In this document: positions 62,515 to 64,000 of the stretch, piece by piece | Layout: each line of letters starts with the position of its first letter | Numbering within the stretch: position 1 is the first letter of the stretch | Assembly (NCBI GenBank): GCA_036937835.1 | Contig: CM072860.1 | Coordinates: 6,279,001 to 6,343,000, forward strand | Reading direction: 5' to 3' | DNA: 64,000 nucleotides | Source of the DNA: Pampus argenteus | Taxonomy: Eukaryota; Chordata; Actinopteri; Scombriformes; Stromateidae | Notes under the pieces: generated by a model | Seen by the model: the letters and a program-made list of their open reading frames with translations, nothing else | Told to the model about the DNA's origin: nothing | The model's database searches: none | Made by a program: the position numbers and the translations under genes

Positions 62515-64000
62515 GAGCCAATCTGATTGGCCGGATGAATCGAGCGATCTGATTGGCCGGATAAATCGAGCGATCTGATTGGCCGAAAATTTGAGCCAAT
62601 CTGATTGGCCGGATAAATCGAGCGATCTGATTGGCCGAAAATTTGAGCCAATCTGATTGGCCGGATGAATCGAGCGATCTGATTGGCCGGATGAATCGAG
62701 CGATCTGATTGGCCGGATAAATCGAGCGATCTGATTGGCCGGATAAATCGAGCGATCTGATTGGCCGAAAATTTGAGCCAATCTGATTGGTCGGATGAAT
62801 CGAGCGATCTGATTGGTCGGATGAATCGAGCGATCTGATTGGCCGGATAAATCGAGCGATCTGATTGGCCGAAAATTTGAGCCAATCTCATTGGTCGGAT
62901 GAATCGAGCGATCTGATTGGCCGAAAATTCGAGCGATCTGATTGGCCGGATAAATCGAGCGATCTGATTGGCCGAAAATTCGAGCGATCTGATTGGCCGA
63001 AAATTCGAGCGATCTGATTGGCCGAAAATTCGAGTGATCTGATTGGCCGGATAAATCGAGCGATCTGATTGGCCGAAAATTTGAGCCAATCTGATTGGTC
63101 GGATGAATCGAGCGATCTGATTGGTCGGATGAATCGAGCGATCTGATTGGTCGGATGAATCGAGCGATCTGATTGGTCGGATGAATCGAGCGATCTGATT
63201 GGCCGAAAATTCGAGCGATCTGATTGGTCGGATGAATCGAGCGATCTGATTGGCCGGATAAATCGAGCGATCTGATTGGCCGAATATTTGAGCCAATCTG
63301 ATTGGCCGGATAAATCGAGCGATCTGATTGGCCGGATAAATCGAGCGATCTGATTGGTCGGATGAATCGAGCGATCTGATTGGTCGGATGAATCGAGCGA
63401 TCTGATTGGTCGGATGAATCGAGCGATCTGATTGGCCGGATAAATCGAGCGATCTGATTGGCCGAAAATTTGAGCCAATCTGATTGGTCGGATGAATCGA
63501 GCGATCTGATTGGTCGGATGAATCGAGCGATCTGATTGGCCGGATGAATCGAGCGATCTGATTGGCCGGATGAATCGAGCGATCTGATTGGTCGGATGAA
63601 TCGAGCGATCTGATTGGCCGGATGAATCGAGCGATCTGATTGGCCGGATAAATCGAGCGATCTGATTGGCCGGATAAATCGAGCGATCTGATTGGCCGGA
63701 TAAATCGAGCGATCTGATTGGCCGGATAAATCGAGCGATCTGATTGGCCGGATAAATCGAGCGATCTGATTGGCCGAAAATTTGAGCCAATCTGATTGGT
63801 CGGATGAATCGAGCGATCTGATTGGTCGGATGAATCGAGCGATCTGATTGGTCGGATGAATCGAGCGATCTGATTGGCCGAAAATTCGAGCGATCTGATT
63901 GGCCGGATAAATCGAGCGATCTGATTGGCCGAAAATTCGAGCGATCTGATTGGTCGGATGAATCGAGCGATCTGATTGGCCGGATAAATCGAGCGATCTG
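62515..64000. repeat. 26-bp CCAAT-box minisatellite array, continues past window end
   Basis: Units start with ATCTGATTGG. The second half varies: CCGGATGAATCGAGCG, CCGGATAAATCGAGCG, TCGGATGAATCGAGCG, CCGAAAATTTGAGCCA (26 bp) or CCGAAAATTCGAGCG (25 bp). From 62521 to 63969 there are 56 units, 49 of 26 bp and 7 of 25 bp, which accounts exactly for the 1,449 bp. On the - strand nearly every unit reads CCAATCAG after GG or GA, the NF-Y consensus. Most units have three CpGs. The array is cut by the window edge. Confidence 0.95.

Noticed and set aside
62479..63790. Open frames of 100-300 codons (ANQIARFIRPIRSLD-type repeats) on the - strand
   Set aside because: These are translations of the 26-bp minisatellite in different phases; same compositional cause.
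58926..64000. CRISPR-like appearance of regular repeats
   Set aside because: Units are contiguous with no unique spacers, and the genome is vertebrate.

Overview
The window looks like nuclear DNA from a ray-finned (teleost) fish. Vertebrate genes are split by consensus GT-AG introns, the intergenic DNA is AT-rich, and there is a typical fish repeat load: a 5S-rRNA-derived SINE, an RTE-clade LINE, decayed non-autonomous DNA transposons, microsatellites and minisatellite arrays. No operons, prokaryotic signals, CRISPR arrays or tRNA genes were seen.

Layout. (1) 1-3170, + strand: the last two coding exons (212-311, 2417-2554) of a glucosidase II beta-subunit-like (PRKCSH-like) gene encoding an MRH lectin domain and an HSEL C-terminus. 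(2) 3171-19370: intergenic, holding a complete 5S-derived SINE with perfect 13-bp target-site duplications (6515-6878), a deleted RTE-clade LINE (about 16600-17683) and a few GC-richer blocks that may be conserved non-coding elements. (3) About 19370-34895, - strand: a complete elavl2 (HuB) coding region in six exons, 359 codons plus stop, with three RRMs and a 3'UTR of about 2.3 kb. An alternative upstream coding exon (34805-34876) adds 24 residues, and two exons have NAGNAG acceptors. (4) 34896-58200: gene-poor DNA upstream of elavl2, with possible but unproven 5'UTR exons or promoters, decayed transposons and an LTR-like block. (5) 58205-64000: two unrelated satellites side by side. One is a 3.5-kb array built on GCAGTG with a 1,070-bp higher-order duplication. 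The other is a CpG-dense 26-bp minisatellite in which almost every unit carries a consensus CCAAT (NF-Y) site; it runs off the window edge and has four more units at 58205-58308.

The two genes converge. The same tail-to-tail arrangement exists between PRKCSH and ELAVL3 on human 19p13.2, so this locus probably preserves the ancestral Hu-gene neighbourhood around elavl2. ELAVL2 is an RNA-binding regulator of neuronal mRNA stability and splicing; the MRH protein belongs to ER N-glycan processing. Nothing suggests that the two products work together. The very long open frames on the - strand of 58.9-64 kb are by-products of repeat composition, not genes.
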